A stretch of DNA of 6,145 nt, from positions 34,933 to 41,077 of the forward strand of contig DDFE01000005.1 in NCBI GenBank assembly GCA_002336985.1, written 5' to 3'. Position 1 is the first letter of the stretch, and each line of letters starts with the position of its first letter. The position numbers and the translations under genes are program-made. Below, piece after piece: positions 1-6,072 of this stretch. Source of the DNA: Sphingomonadales bacterium UBA1936. GTDB lineage: Bacteria > Pseudomonadota > Alphaproteobacteria > Sphingomonadales > Sphingomonadaceae. The notes below the pieces were generated by a model. The model was not told the DNA's origin, searched no databases, and saw only the letters and a list, made by a program, of their open reading frames with translations.

Positions 1-474
1 CAACGGCGCTTCGGCTTCAACAATCTCGAGATCAAGGTCTTGAAATTCCGGTCGATGTACCAGAACCAGGGTGACATCAGCGGCGCTGCTCGAACTGTAC
101 GCGACGACCCGCGTGTTACCCGTGTCGGCCGTTTCATCCGCCGGACGAGCATCGACGAGTTGCCACAGCTCTTCAACGTCCTGCGCGGAGAGATGTCGCT
201 GGTCGGCCCGCGACCGCATGCGACCGCCATGCGCGTCGGCGACCATTATTATTTCGATGCCGTTCGCGGCTATACCGCCCGTCACCGGGTCAAGCCGGGC
301 ATTACCGGCCTCGCGCAGGTGCGCGGCCTGCGTGGTGAAATCGATACCGTCGAGCGAGCGAAGCGGCGCGTCGAATATGACGTGTATTATATCGAGCACT
401 GGTCCCCGCTGCTCGACCTGCGGATCATCCTCGAAACGGTGATTCAGCTCATTTATCCGCGCAACGCGTTCTGA
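1..474 (+). CDS. Polyprenyl-phosphate sugar-1-phosphate transferase, C-terminal part (cut by left edge)
   Basis: This enzyme family moves a sugar-1-phosphate from a nucleotide sugar to undecaprenyl phosphate at the cytoplasmic face of the inner membrane, the first step of repeat-unit assembly. The reading frame is open from base 1, so the 157 visible residues are only the C-terminal catalytic domain; the TTG at 40 is not the real start. Visible motifs, numbered from the first visible residue, are FGFNN (4-8), KFRSMY (15-20), SIDELPQL (50-57) with the Asp52-Glu53 pair that forms the catalytic dyad in this superfamily, MSLVGPRPHA (65-74), and RVKPGITGLAQVRG (96-109). The end, with YDVYYIEHWS and LDLRIILET, is typical of the WcaJ/GumD/ExoY group. 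Whether the missing N-terminus carries the extra four-helix and CoA-binding-like regions of WcaJ-type proteins, or is short as in ExoY, cannot be seen. The sugar transferred (glucose or galactose in known members) cannot be told. The stop lies 10 bases before the next gene, so the two are probably co-transcribed. Confidence 0.95.
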   Translation, partial: QRRFGFNNLEIKVLKFRSMYQNQGDISGAARTVRDDPRVTRVGRFIRRTSIDELPQLFNVLRGEMSLVGPRPHATAMRVGDHYYFDAVRGYTARHRVKPGITGLAQVRGLRGEIDTVERAKRRVEYDVYYIEHWSPLLDLRIILETVIQLIYPRNAF

Positions 475-484
475 CTTCACAAAC

Positions 485-1234
485 GTGGCGCGCGACGACT
501 TTATCGGCATCGCGTTCGATGCCCTCTCGATGGATCAGGCGACGCGGCGCATCGCGGAGATGTCGCGCGAAGAGCGGTTCAGTTTCGTCGTCACGCCCAA
601 TGTCGATCACGCGATCAAACTGTCGCGCGACGGCAACGACAGTCCCGTCCGTTCCGCATATGCGAAAGCGGCCATCGTGCTGTGCGACAGCCGTATATTG
701 GCCGGGCTCGCCCGGCGCTGCGGTATTTCGCTGAGCATTGTCCCGGGCAGCGACCTGACCCGCGAACTATTTACCCACGCGCTGAAGCCCGGCGACCGTG
801 TTGCCATTATCGGAGGAGAGGCCGCGACGGTCCCGGAACTGCAGCGGCGCTTCCCCGGACCGGCTTATACCCAGCACATCCCCCCAATGGGTTTCATCGG
901 TGACACGAGCGCGCGGGAAGCAACCGCCGCGTTCATCGAAAAGACGGGGGCCGATTATGTCTTTCTGGCAGTCGGTTTCCCGCAAAGCGAGTTGCTGGCT
1001 GCCGAGCTTGTGGACCGAGGCAAGGCAAGGGGCGTCGGTCTGTGCATCGGTGCCTCGATAGAGTTTATCATCGGCACGAAGCAGCGGGCGCCGCGCTGGA
1101 TGCAGCGCCTCAGCCTGGAATGGCTATTCCGGTTGCTTTCCGAACCACGACGGCTGTGGCGGCGCTACCTGATCGATGGTCCGGCGATATTCGCCATCGT
1201 GCTTCGCTGGCGGCGCACGGGCCACGGGGTCTGA
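485..1234 (+). CDS. WecG/TagA/CpsF-family glycosyltransferase
   Basis: A 249-residue protein of the WecG/TagA/CpsF family (GT26). Known members add the second sugar, often ManNAc or ManNAcA, to a polyprenyl-diphosphate-linked sugar at the inner face of the membrane. Motifs in order are IGIAFDALSMDQA (7-19), the TPNVDH substrate loop (37-42), Asp68 at the place of the family catalytic Asp, PGSDL (87-91), the IGG turn (109-111), IPPMGF (132-137), GFPQSE (164-169), GASIEFIIGTKQRAP (189-203), and the C-terminal LEWLFRLLSEPRRLWRRYL (211-229), a basic amphipathic tail thought to hold the enzyme on the membrane. Length is normal for the family. The GTG at 485 is chosen because no in-frame start lies upstream after the preceding gene, and the next ATG (530) would remove conserved sequence. 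No clear Shine-Dalgarno sequence is visible, so translation may be coupled to the gene 10 bases upstream. The family's usual Asp-Gly and GxPxQE are here Asp-Ser and GFPQSE. The sugar is unknown. Confidence 0.92.
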   Translation: MARDDFIGIAFDALSMDQATRRIAEMSREERFSFVVTPNVDHAIKLSRDGNDSPVRSAYAKAAIVLCDSRILAGLARRCGISLSIVPGSDLTRELFTHALKPGDRVAIIGGEAATVPELQRRFPGPAYTQHIPPMGFIGDTSAREATAAFIEKTGADYVFLAVGFPQSELLAAELVDRGKARGVGLCIGASIEFIIGTKQRAPRWMQRLSLEWLFRLLSEPRRLWRRYLIDGPAIFAIVLRWRRTGHGV

Positions 1235-1264
1235 TCCCTACTCGCCCGGACGTCCCGTGCGTTT
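1214..1264 (+). terminator. Possible terminator hairpin across a convergent junction
   Basis: Inverted repeat CGCACGGG (1214-1221) and CCCGTGCG (1254-1261), a perfect 8-bp stem with a 32-base loop, followed by only TTTCC. Within it, CGGGC (1218-1222) can instead pair with GCCCG (1244-1248). It spans the 3' ends of the WecG-family gene and the minus-strand family 2 gene, which leave only 3 bases between them. It is GC-rich with a weak T-tract and a long loop, so a chance repeat in high-GC coding DNA is quite possible. Confidence 0.25.
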
Positions 1265-2431
1265 CCACTCGCTTTCGCGCCGCCCGAAGAGCTTGAGATA
1301 GATCGGCACCTTCCAGAGCAAATACAGGGGTATCCTCATCAACGCACCGCCAGCCAGATAAGGCCGTCCTTCGCGAAGCCAGACGACCAGGATCAATCCC
1401 AGCACCAGTAGCAGCAGTAAGGCAAGTAGCGCGACCGGTGCATAGATGCCGGTTAAAAGCGCGATAAGACCCAGCAATACCGTTCCCGCCCCGGCAAGCC
1501 CGCAAAGCATCGCGAGCGGCGGCACACACAGATGGCACCCCATCCAGAAGCGTGACAGGCTTCCCTTGCCCAAGCCCTCGAGCACGAGCGGAATCGCCCG
1601 CTTCGACGCCGTGCTGACGAAACCATGTTCCCAACGCGTCCTCTGCGTGAGCGCGCTGGCGCCCTCGGCCGCGGCACTCTCGACCCGGGCGACTTCCACG
1701 AAGCGCGGTGCACGATCGGCGCGAACGGCATAGATTCCGAGCGACAGGTCTTCGACGAGATCGCTGGACGCCAGCGGGGCTTCCACGAACAGGTCCCAGG
1801 GCAAGGCCATGCCCGTTCCGCCCAGGATGGCGACACGACCGATCCGCCCTGCCCCACGCTGGCGGATCAGGTTCTTTACCAGGAAGGCAAAATTGGAAAT
1901 CTGCACCATCGGCTTTGCGTTCAGGTCCGCCCGGAGCAAGTTCGTCGACTGAACCGGCGTACGCCAGCGCGCGATACCGCGCCTGAGCTCGTTCACGGAA
2001 TCGCCGATCGGAATGCAGTCGGCATCGAGGATGATGACGCATTCCGGCGGGGCGGCGGACAAATGATCGCGTGCGAACGCCAGCGCGAATCCCTTGCCAC
2101 GGTTGGTGGCGTCGCTGCGCTCGATCACCTCCACCCCGGCGTCGCGGGCGATGTCCGCTGTGGCGTCGCCACAATTGTCCGCAACGACGAGGATACGAAC
2201 GTCGCCGGGAACCACAGGCTTGAGCGCGGTCAGGCATGCGCCAAGTCCACCCGCTTCATTATGTGCCGGCATGACGATGACTGCGTCCGGAAGCGGCTGC
2301 ATGCTATCATGGCCGGAACCCTGCGCAGCCAGTCCGGCTACGACCTCGGCAATGAAAATTAGCAGCAGCAGCGCCAGCGGCACGCAGATCAGCCAGGCCA
2401 GAACCTGTAGGGCGAAGTCGAAAAAGGGCAT
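1238..2431 (-). CDS. Membrane-anchored family 2 glycosyltransferase
   Basis: A 397-residue inner-membrane glycosyltransferase with a cytosolic GT-A (family 2) domain between membrane segments. A hydrophobic helix (about 8-34) comes first. The catalytic domain follows with PAHNE (55-59), ADNCGD (84-89), the metal-binding DAD of LDADC (136-138), GGTGMAL (204-210), VED (226-228) with the likely base Asp228, and QRTRW (263-267), matching the QxxRW motif of cellulose-synthase-like enzymes. After it come hydrophobic stretches at about 300-325 and 329-352, then a C-terminal region rich in Leu, Tyr and Lys (366-397) ending EWKRTGR. The start at 2431 is preceded by GAGGG a few bases upstream on the minus strand and fits the predicted topology. 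It faces away from the UDP-glucuronate decarboxylase across 134 bases and ends 3 bases from the WecG-family gene. QxxRW often marks processive enzymes, but related single-transfer enzymes of polysaccharide clusters also carry it. Donor and acceptor are unknown. Confidence 0.9.
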   Translation of the reverse strand: MPFFDFALQVLAWLICVPLALLLLIFIAEVVAGLAAQGSGHDSMQPLPDAVIVMPAHNEAGGLGACLTALKPVVPGDVRILVVADNCGDATADIARDAGVEVIERSDATNRGKGFALAFARDHLSAAPPECVIILDADCIPIGDSVNELRRGIARWRTPVQSTNLLRADLNAKPMVQISNFAFLVKNLIRQRGAGRIGRVAILGGTGMALPWDLFVEAPLASSDLVEDLSLGIYAVRADRAPRFVEVARVESAAAEGASALTQRTRWEHGFVSTASKRAIPLVLEGLGKGSLSRFWMGCHLCVPPLAMLCGLAGAGTVLLGLIALLTGIYAPVALLALLLLLVLGLILVVWLREGRPYLAGGALMRIPLYLLWKVPIYLKLFGRRESEWKRTGRPGE

Positions 2432-2565
2432 CGTCCCTCACGTGCTGCAGCGTGTTCAGCCTTGCCCAAGCCCGGGCAAACGCACAAGGGCTTGCACCGA
2501 CACTTATTGTTCACGGCTTGGCGCTATCGCACGCCGAACCGATCAAACGGCAAGGAATTGCACTA
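2432..2565. promoter_or_regulatory. Divergent intergenic region between family 2 glycosyltransferase and UDP-xylose synthase genes
   Basis: These 134 bases separate two divergent genes and so must hold any promoters for both. I cannot pick a convincing -35/-10 pair on either strand. The left half contains overlapping inverted repeats: TTGCCC (2462-2467) with GGGCAA (2474-2479), and CAAGCCC (2467-2473) with GGGCTTG (2488-2494). The two stems share bases and cannot form together. The right end carries the ribosome binding site of the decarboxylase. Regulatory role inferred from position only. Confidence 0.45.
2552..2557 (+). promoter_or_regulatory. Ribosome binding site that sets the UDP-xylose synthase start
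   Basis: AAGGAA lies 8 bases before the GTG at 2566. It is a good Shine-Dalgarno match at normal spacing and is the reason for preferring 2566 over the in-frame GTG at 2452. Confidence 0.7.
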
Positions 2566-3522
2566 GTGGCGCGTGACTATTTCTCGACCAAGCGGATTCT
2601 CGTAACCGGCGGCGCAGGATTTCTGGGGTCGCATCTCTGCGACCGGCTGCTCGCAGAGGGTCATGACGTTCTTTGCGTCGACAACCTGTTCACCGGATCG
2701 AAGCGCAATATCGAGCACCTGCTGCAGCACCCGCGCTTCGAATTCATGCGCCACGACGTCTGCTTCCCGCTATTCGTGGAGGTCGACCAGATCTTCAACC
2801 TCGCCTGCCCTGCCTCGCCGGTTCATTATCAACACGACCCGGTCTCGACGACCAAGGTGTCGGTGCACGGTGCAATCAACATGCTGGGCCTCGCCAAACG
2901 CCTGCGCTGCCGGATTTTCCAGGCGTCGACCAGCGAAGTCTATGGCGATCCCACGGTCCACCCGCAGGTCGAAAGCTATTGGGGCAATGTGAACCCGATC
3001 GGCATCCGCTCATGCTATGACGAGGGCAAGCGCTGCGCCGAGACCCTGTTCTTCGACTATCATCGACAGCACAACCTCGACATCAAGGTCGTGCGCATCT
3101 TCAACACCTATGGGCCGCGCATGCACCCGGCCGACGGGCGCGTGGTGTCGAACTTCATCATTCAGGCGCTGAAGAACGAAGCGATCACGCTCTACGGCGA
3201 CGGCCTGCAGACGCGCAGCTTCTGCTATGTCGACGACCTGATCGAAGGGTTCCTGCGCCTGATGAATAGCCGCGACGGCTTCACCGGTCCGGTCAACATC
3301 GGCAATCCGAACGAGTTCACTATCCGCCAACTCGCCGAACTGGTGATCGAACTGACGGGTTCCTCTTCGAAGCTAGAGTTCCGCCCCTTGCCCTCGGACG
3401 ATCCGTTGCAGCGCCGCCCCGACATCAGCCTCGCGCAGAAGGAACTCGGCTGGGAACCGACGATCCAGCTCCGCGAAGGGCTGGGCAAGACGATCGACTA
3501 TTTCCGGACGATCACCGGATAA
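2566..3522 (+). CDS. UDP-glucuronate decarboxylase (UDP-xylose synthase)
   Basis: A 318-residue soluble short-chain dehydrogenase/reductase of the UXS type. It decarboxylates UDP-glucuronate to UDP-xylose in the cytoplasm, using a bound NAD+ that is reduced and re-oxidised in each cycle. The NAD-binding GGAGFLG (15-21) opens the Rossmann fold and Asp39 ends its second strand. UXS hallmarks follow: NLACPASPVHYQ (78-89), TSE (122-124) and SCYDEGKR (149-156), giving the catalytic set Thr122, Glu124, Tyr151 and Lys155. Next come RIFNTYGPRMHPADGRVVSNF and GDGLQTRSFCYVDD, which match UXS very closely and argue against a 4-epimerase or dTDP-glucose dehydratase. Length is typical of bacterial UXS. 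The frame is open back to a GTG at 2452, but those 38 extra residues resemble nothing in the family, whereas 2566 has a good ribosome binding site. The product probably feeds one of the neighbouring glycosyltransferases, which suggests xylose in the polymer. No UDP-glucose dehydrogenase is in the window. The last 11 bases overlap the convergent family 4 gene. Confidence 0.95.
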   Translation: MARDYFSTKRILVTGGAGFLGSHLCDRLLAEGHDVLCVDNLFTGSKRNIEHLLQHPRFEFMRHDVCFPLFVEVDQIFNLACPASPVHYQHDPVSTTKVSVHGAINMLGLAKRLRCRIFQASTSEVYGDPTVHPQVESYWGNVNPIGIRSCYDEGKRCAETLFFDYHRQHNLDIKVVRIFNTYGPRMHPADGRVVSNFIIQALKNEAITLYGDGLQTRSFCYVDDLIEGFLRLMNSRDGFTGPVNIGNPNEFTIRQLAELVIELTGSSSKLEFRPLPSDDPLQRRPDISLAQKELGWEPTIQLREGLGKTIDYFRTITG

Positions 3523-4591
3523 GCGTCGAGAAAAAGTCGCGGTACTGGGCCGCGATATTTCCCCATGCGAAGCGCTTCGCGCGGTCGAGTCTTGCATCGC
3601 GTCCCACGCCATTGGCGTCGAGAGCCGACCGGATCGCCGTCACCAGCGCATTTTGATCGTCGCTGTCGGCGAGAAATTCGTCGTCGCCGACGATCCATCG
3701 CGTTCGCGGCCAGTCATGCGCGACGATCGGCAGGCCGCACGCCATGGCCTCCACGTAAACATTGCCGAAGGATTCGTCCTTGGACAGGTGCAGAAACACA
3801 TCCGCCGAGCGATAGAGCGAAGGCATTTGTTCGGGTTTCACGGATATCCGCGAAAAACGCCCGGGCATAAGGTCGTTCGCCAGCCGGTCGATCTCCTCAC
3901 GCATGGGGCCGTCGCCGGCGTCGACCAAGTGGACACCCGGCATCTGGGCCACGGCGCGAATGCCGACATCGACCCTTTTGCTGGGGATCAGCGCACTCAC
4001 CATCAGCACGATGGGCTTGTCGGCAGGAAGCCCGAATGCCTCGTGTGTCGCCTGCCCCGGTGAGAAACGCGCGGGATCCATGCCGTTCGGAATCAGCGCC
4101 GAGTTCCATCGCGCGCGATTTCGTTCGAAGTAATCGGGATTGATGCAAACTAGGCCGTCGCACCCGAAAAACCGGTACTCGGAATTTCGCGAATAGGCAG
4201 GCCAGTCACCATTCTGTGTCACGAAGACATGACGCGGGCGTTTTCCCAGAACGGGCCGCCGCAATGTCCAGTTGGTAAAGGGATAAGCGCATGTCACGGT
4301 CAGGTCGTATTCCGATGGCCGGAACCGCATCGCCAGACCTGGGGCGAACGTCGCCTCTTCATAGGCCGTGTTGTTCCGAAAAGCCGGGAGCGCGGGAAAA
4401 CCCTCGAACCGCTCGCGCCGGATCGCCGGTGCCTGGATGTAGCGGTAGGGCGCATCGGGCCGGGGATCCCCCGCGCCGATCAACGTTACCTCGTCCCCGC
4501 CACGGGCGAGTTCGGATGCTACCGCCATTAACGCAATTTCAGCGCCGCGGTCGTAACGGTGAAATCCTGGAAGTGCGAACAGGATGCGCAT
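3512..4591 (-). CDS. Family 4 glycosyltransferase (GT-B fold)
   Basis: A 359-residue cytoplasmic or membrane-associated retaining glycosyltransferase that should transfer one sugar from a nucleotide donor to the growing lipid-linked unit. The N-terminal acceptor domain begins MRILFALPGFHRYDRGAE, with the glycine-containing loop usual for GT-B enzymes. The C-terminal donor domain shows IPNGMDPARFSP (167-178), VSALIPSKRVDVGIRA (198-213) with the phosphate-binding Lys205/Arg206, DAGDGP (224-229), PSLYRSADVFLHLS (257-270), and the EX7E motif with Glu273 and Glu281 in ESFGNVYVEAMACGLP. The frame is open upstream to 4726, but that extension is unlike the family and would run into the divergent flippase gene. 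The ATG at 4591 puts the first beta strand at the N-terminus, though its ribosome binding site is weak. The 3' end overlaps the decarboxylase by 11 bp, tail to tail. Substrates cannot be told. Confidence 0.92.
   Translation of the reverse strand: MRILFALPGFHRYDRGAEIALMAVASELARGGDEVTLIGAGDPRPDAPYRYIQAPAIRRERFEGFPALPAFRNNTAYEEATFAPGLAMRFRPSEYDLTVTCAYPFTNWTLRRPVLGKRPRHVFVTQNGDWPAYSRNSEYRFFGCDGLVCINPDYFERNRARWNSALIPNGMDPARFSPGQATHEAFGLPADKPIVLMVSALIPSKRVDVGIRAVAQMPGVHLVDAGDGPMREEIDRLANDLMPGRFSRISVKPEQMPSLYRSADVFLHLSKDESFGNVYVEAMACGLPIVAHDWPRTRWIVGDDEFLADSDDQNALVTAIRSALDANGVGRDARLDRAKRFAWGNIAAQYRDFFSTLIR
3531..3560. terminator. Bidirectional terminator-like hairpin between convergent genes
   Basis: TCGCGG (3537-3542) pairs perfectly with CCGCGA (3550-3555) around a 7-base loop. 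A G-U pair and, past one mismatch, three A-T pairs extend the stem. The left flank is AAAAAG and the right flank is TATTT. Read on the plus strand it lies 15 bases after the decarboxylase stop and is followed by TATTT. Read on the minus strand it is followed by CTTTTT, a better tract, but sits 17 bases before the stop codon of the family 4 gene. Shape and place suggest an intrinsic terminator; activity is inferred. Confidence 0.5.
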
Positions 4592-4710
4592 GTATCGTCC
4601 GATGCCCTCACGAGTTGCGCAATGGCGCGAATCTTCTAACGGGGCGGCGCATAACCGAATGTGCTGGAGTATGACATGCGCGTCGTGATTACGGATCGTC
4701 CGACGGGCGC
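4592..4710. promoter_or_regulatory. Divergent intergenic region between family 4 glycosyltransferase and flippase genes
   Basis: These 119 bases separate two divergent genes, so promoters for both are expected here or inside the gene starts. No convincing -35/-10 pair was found. An 8-base palindrome, TTGCGCAA (4615-4622), could be an operator half but is short enough to be chance. The right part holds a ribosome binding site (GGAG, 4666-4669) and a 12-codon ORF running into the flippase start. Confidence 0.45.
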
Positions 4711-4714
4711 ATGA
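4676..4714 (+). CDS. Possible 12-codon leader ORF coupled to the flippase gene
   Basis: An ATG at 4676 opens a 12-codon frame encoding MRVVITDRPTGA. Its TGA (4712-4714) overlaps the flippase ATG (4711-4713) as ATGA. It has a ribosome binding site, GGAG at 4666-4669, 6 bases upstream, whereas the flippase start has none that is clear. This is the usual form of translational coupling, so the ORF may load ribosomes for the flippase. It could also be the remnant of a lost gene or chance. There is no run of one amino acid and no clear attenuator hairpin, so a classical attenuation leader is unlikely. Confidence 0.35.
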   Translation: MRVVITDRPTGA

Positions 4715-6072
4715 AACTTCCGTCAAAATCGATGGTGGCCCGTTTTGGCTGGGCGACGACGGCGCATGGAACGACGCAGGCCATTCGTCTGGCGGTCAAT
4801 CTCGTCCTGACTCGCCTGCTCGCGCCGGAAGTGTTCGGCATCATGCTGATCGTCAACACGCTGCGAACCGGCGCCGAACTCTTGTCGGATATCGGCGTGG
4901 GTCAGAATGTGATCGCGAGCCCCAATGGCGAGAAGCGGGACTTTCTCGATACCGCGTGGACGCTGCAGCTTTTGCGCGGCTCGCTTCTGGGCATAATCAT
5001 CGCGTTCTGCGCACTTCCCGTTGCCAAACTCTATCACAACGACCTTCTTACGCAGATCCTGCCACTGACCGGCGCGCTGGTGTTCATCCTCGGCGCGGAA
5101 TCGATACAGCGGTTCATCGCAGTTCGCCGGCAGGAACTTGCGAAATTCACCAAGTTCGAAATCGCGATTACTGTCGCGGGGGGGATTATCCAGATTGCGT
5201 TAGCGTGGATATTTCCGAACGTCTGGGGCCTGATCTACGCGAACATTGCCGGGGCGGCAGCAACCGTTGCGCTGAGTTTTCTGTTTTTCCCGGACCGTGC
5301 CTTGCGGTTTCGCATCGACCGCACTCACGCACGCGAAATCCTGACCTTCGGAAAATGGATATTCCTGTCGTCCGTCGTGTATTTCGTCTCGACGAATTTC
5401 GACCGGCTCTATCTCGGTACAGCCATTCCGCTCGCGTTGCTCGGGGTCTTCGGCGTGGCGCGATCGCTCGCAGAAGTCGTATCGGGGCTGGTCATCCGTA
5501 TCGGAAATTCGATCATCTTTCCCGCTGTCGCCAGTTCGAGCGGCGATCGAGCGGAATTGCGGACAAAACTCGCGCATAGCCGGTTGCCATTGATCCTTCT
5601 TGCCGCAACCGGGCTGTCGGTCTTCATCGCCCTGTCCGATGTCGTCATCGCGTTGCTTTACGACAAGCGATATCACGAAGCCGCCTATATGCTGCCTATC
5701 CTGGCAGCAGGCGTGTGGTTCACGATCCTTGCCACCATCGGTGAGTCGGTGATGCTGGGCATTGGACGACCGGTTTACGGAGCGGCCGGCAACCTTGCCA
5801 AGCTGATCTGGCTCATAATCGCTCTCCCGCTGGCCGTAACAACACACGGCATCCTTGGTGGTGTCTTGGTCATCGCACTCGCCGACGGTGTCCGCTATCT
5901 GCCCATCTGGTGGGCACAGAAACGGTCCCACCTGTCCTTTGCCCGGCAGGACCTGGGAGTGACGCTGTTGATGTTCGCGATGATCGGGTTGTGGCGCGAA
6001 ATCTTCGGGCTCGTCGGACTGACCAGCGGATGGTCCGGATGGTGGGCGATGGCGCGGGGCCTGATGTCATGA
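4711..6072 (+). CDS. Wzx-like lipid-linked oligosaccharide flippase
   Basis: A 453-residue polytopic inner-membrane protein of the polysaccharide transporter branch of the MOP/MVF superfamily. Such proteins turn the undecaprenyl-diphosphate-linked repeat unit from the cytoplasmic to the periplasmic face. The N-terminus has the usual arrangement: a first helix region, then LTRLLAPEVFGIM (33-45) and a GAELLSDIGVGQNVI stretch (54-68). Hydrophobic segments recur at about 88-106, 115-130, 151-168, 172-193, 215-227, 238-250, 292-317, 326-348, 362-377, 379-392 and 414-435, fitting roughly twelve helices. The basic loops, such as RRQELAKFTKF (139-149), lie between them. There is no signal peptide, as expected. 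An in-frame stop at 4672 limits the start, and ATG 4711 is preferred over ATG 4732 because of the ATGA coupling to the leader ORF. The 3' end overlaps the next glycosyltransferase by ATGA, so those two are translated from one message. The exact substrate cannot be told. Confidence 0.93.
   Translation: MKLPSKSMVARFGWATTAHGTTQAIRLAVNLVLTRLLAPEVFGIMLIVNTLRTGAELLSDIGVGQNVIASPNGEKRDFLDTAWTLQLLRGSLLGIIIAFCALPVAKLYHNDLLTQILPLTGALVFILGAESIQRFIAVRRQELAKFTKFEIAITVAGGIIQIALAWIFPNVWGLIYANIAGAAATVALSFLFFPDRALRFRIDRTHAREILTFGKWIFLSSVVYFVSTNFDRLYLGTAIPLALLGVFGVARSLAEVVSGLVIRIGNSIIFPAVASSSGDRAELRTKLAHSRLPLILLAATGLSVFIALSDVVIALLYDKRYHEAAYMLPILAAGVWFTILATIGESVMLGIGRPVYGAAGNLAKLIWLIIALPLAVTTHGILGGVLVIALADGVRYLPIWWAQKRSHLSFARQDLGVTLLMFAMIGLWREIFGLVGLTSGWSGWWAMARGLMS

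Noticed and set aside
1110..2237. Long minus-strand frame of 375 codons in another phase over the family 2 glycosyltransferase gene
   Set aside because: The translation is Arg/Gly/Ala-rich without family motifs, and it lies under a gene with clear catalytic motifs in the correct phase. It is a shadow frame of high-GC DNA.
1625..2362. Plus-strand frame of 245 codons antisense to the family 2 glycosyltransferase gene
   Set aside because: No recognisable domain, and wholly antisense to a motif-rich gene. Long antisense frames are common in GC-rich coding DNA.
2452..2565. N-terminal extension of the decarboxylase from GTG 2452
   Set aside because: No family resemblance, and a good ribosome binding site exists at the downstream GTG 2566.
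485..2586. Near-identical starts of the WecG-family gene (485) and the decarboxylase gene (2566): GTGGCGCG then Asp codon, giving MARDDF and MARDYF
   Set aside because: Only 8 identical bases plus a few more, with nothing shared upstream. Chance is enough to explain it.
4615..4622. Palindrome TTGCGCAA in the divergent region before the flippase gene
   Set aside because: Eight bases is too short to separate from chance in GC-rich DNA, and no second copy at a fixed spacing was seen.
4592..4726. N-terminal extension of the family 4 glycosyltransferase to 4726
   Set aside because: It would overlap the divergent flippase start, looks like non-coding translation, and puts 45 residues before the normal first beta strand.
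5200..5931. Minus-strand frame of 243 codons antisense to the flippase gene
   Set aside because: The product is rich in Asp, Gln and Arg, as expected from reading hydrophobic codons backwards, and shows no domain.
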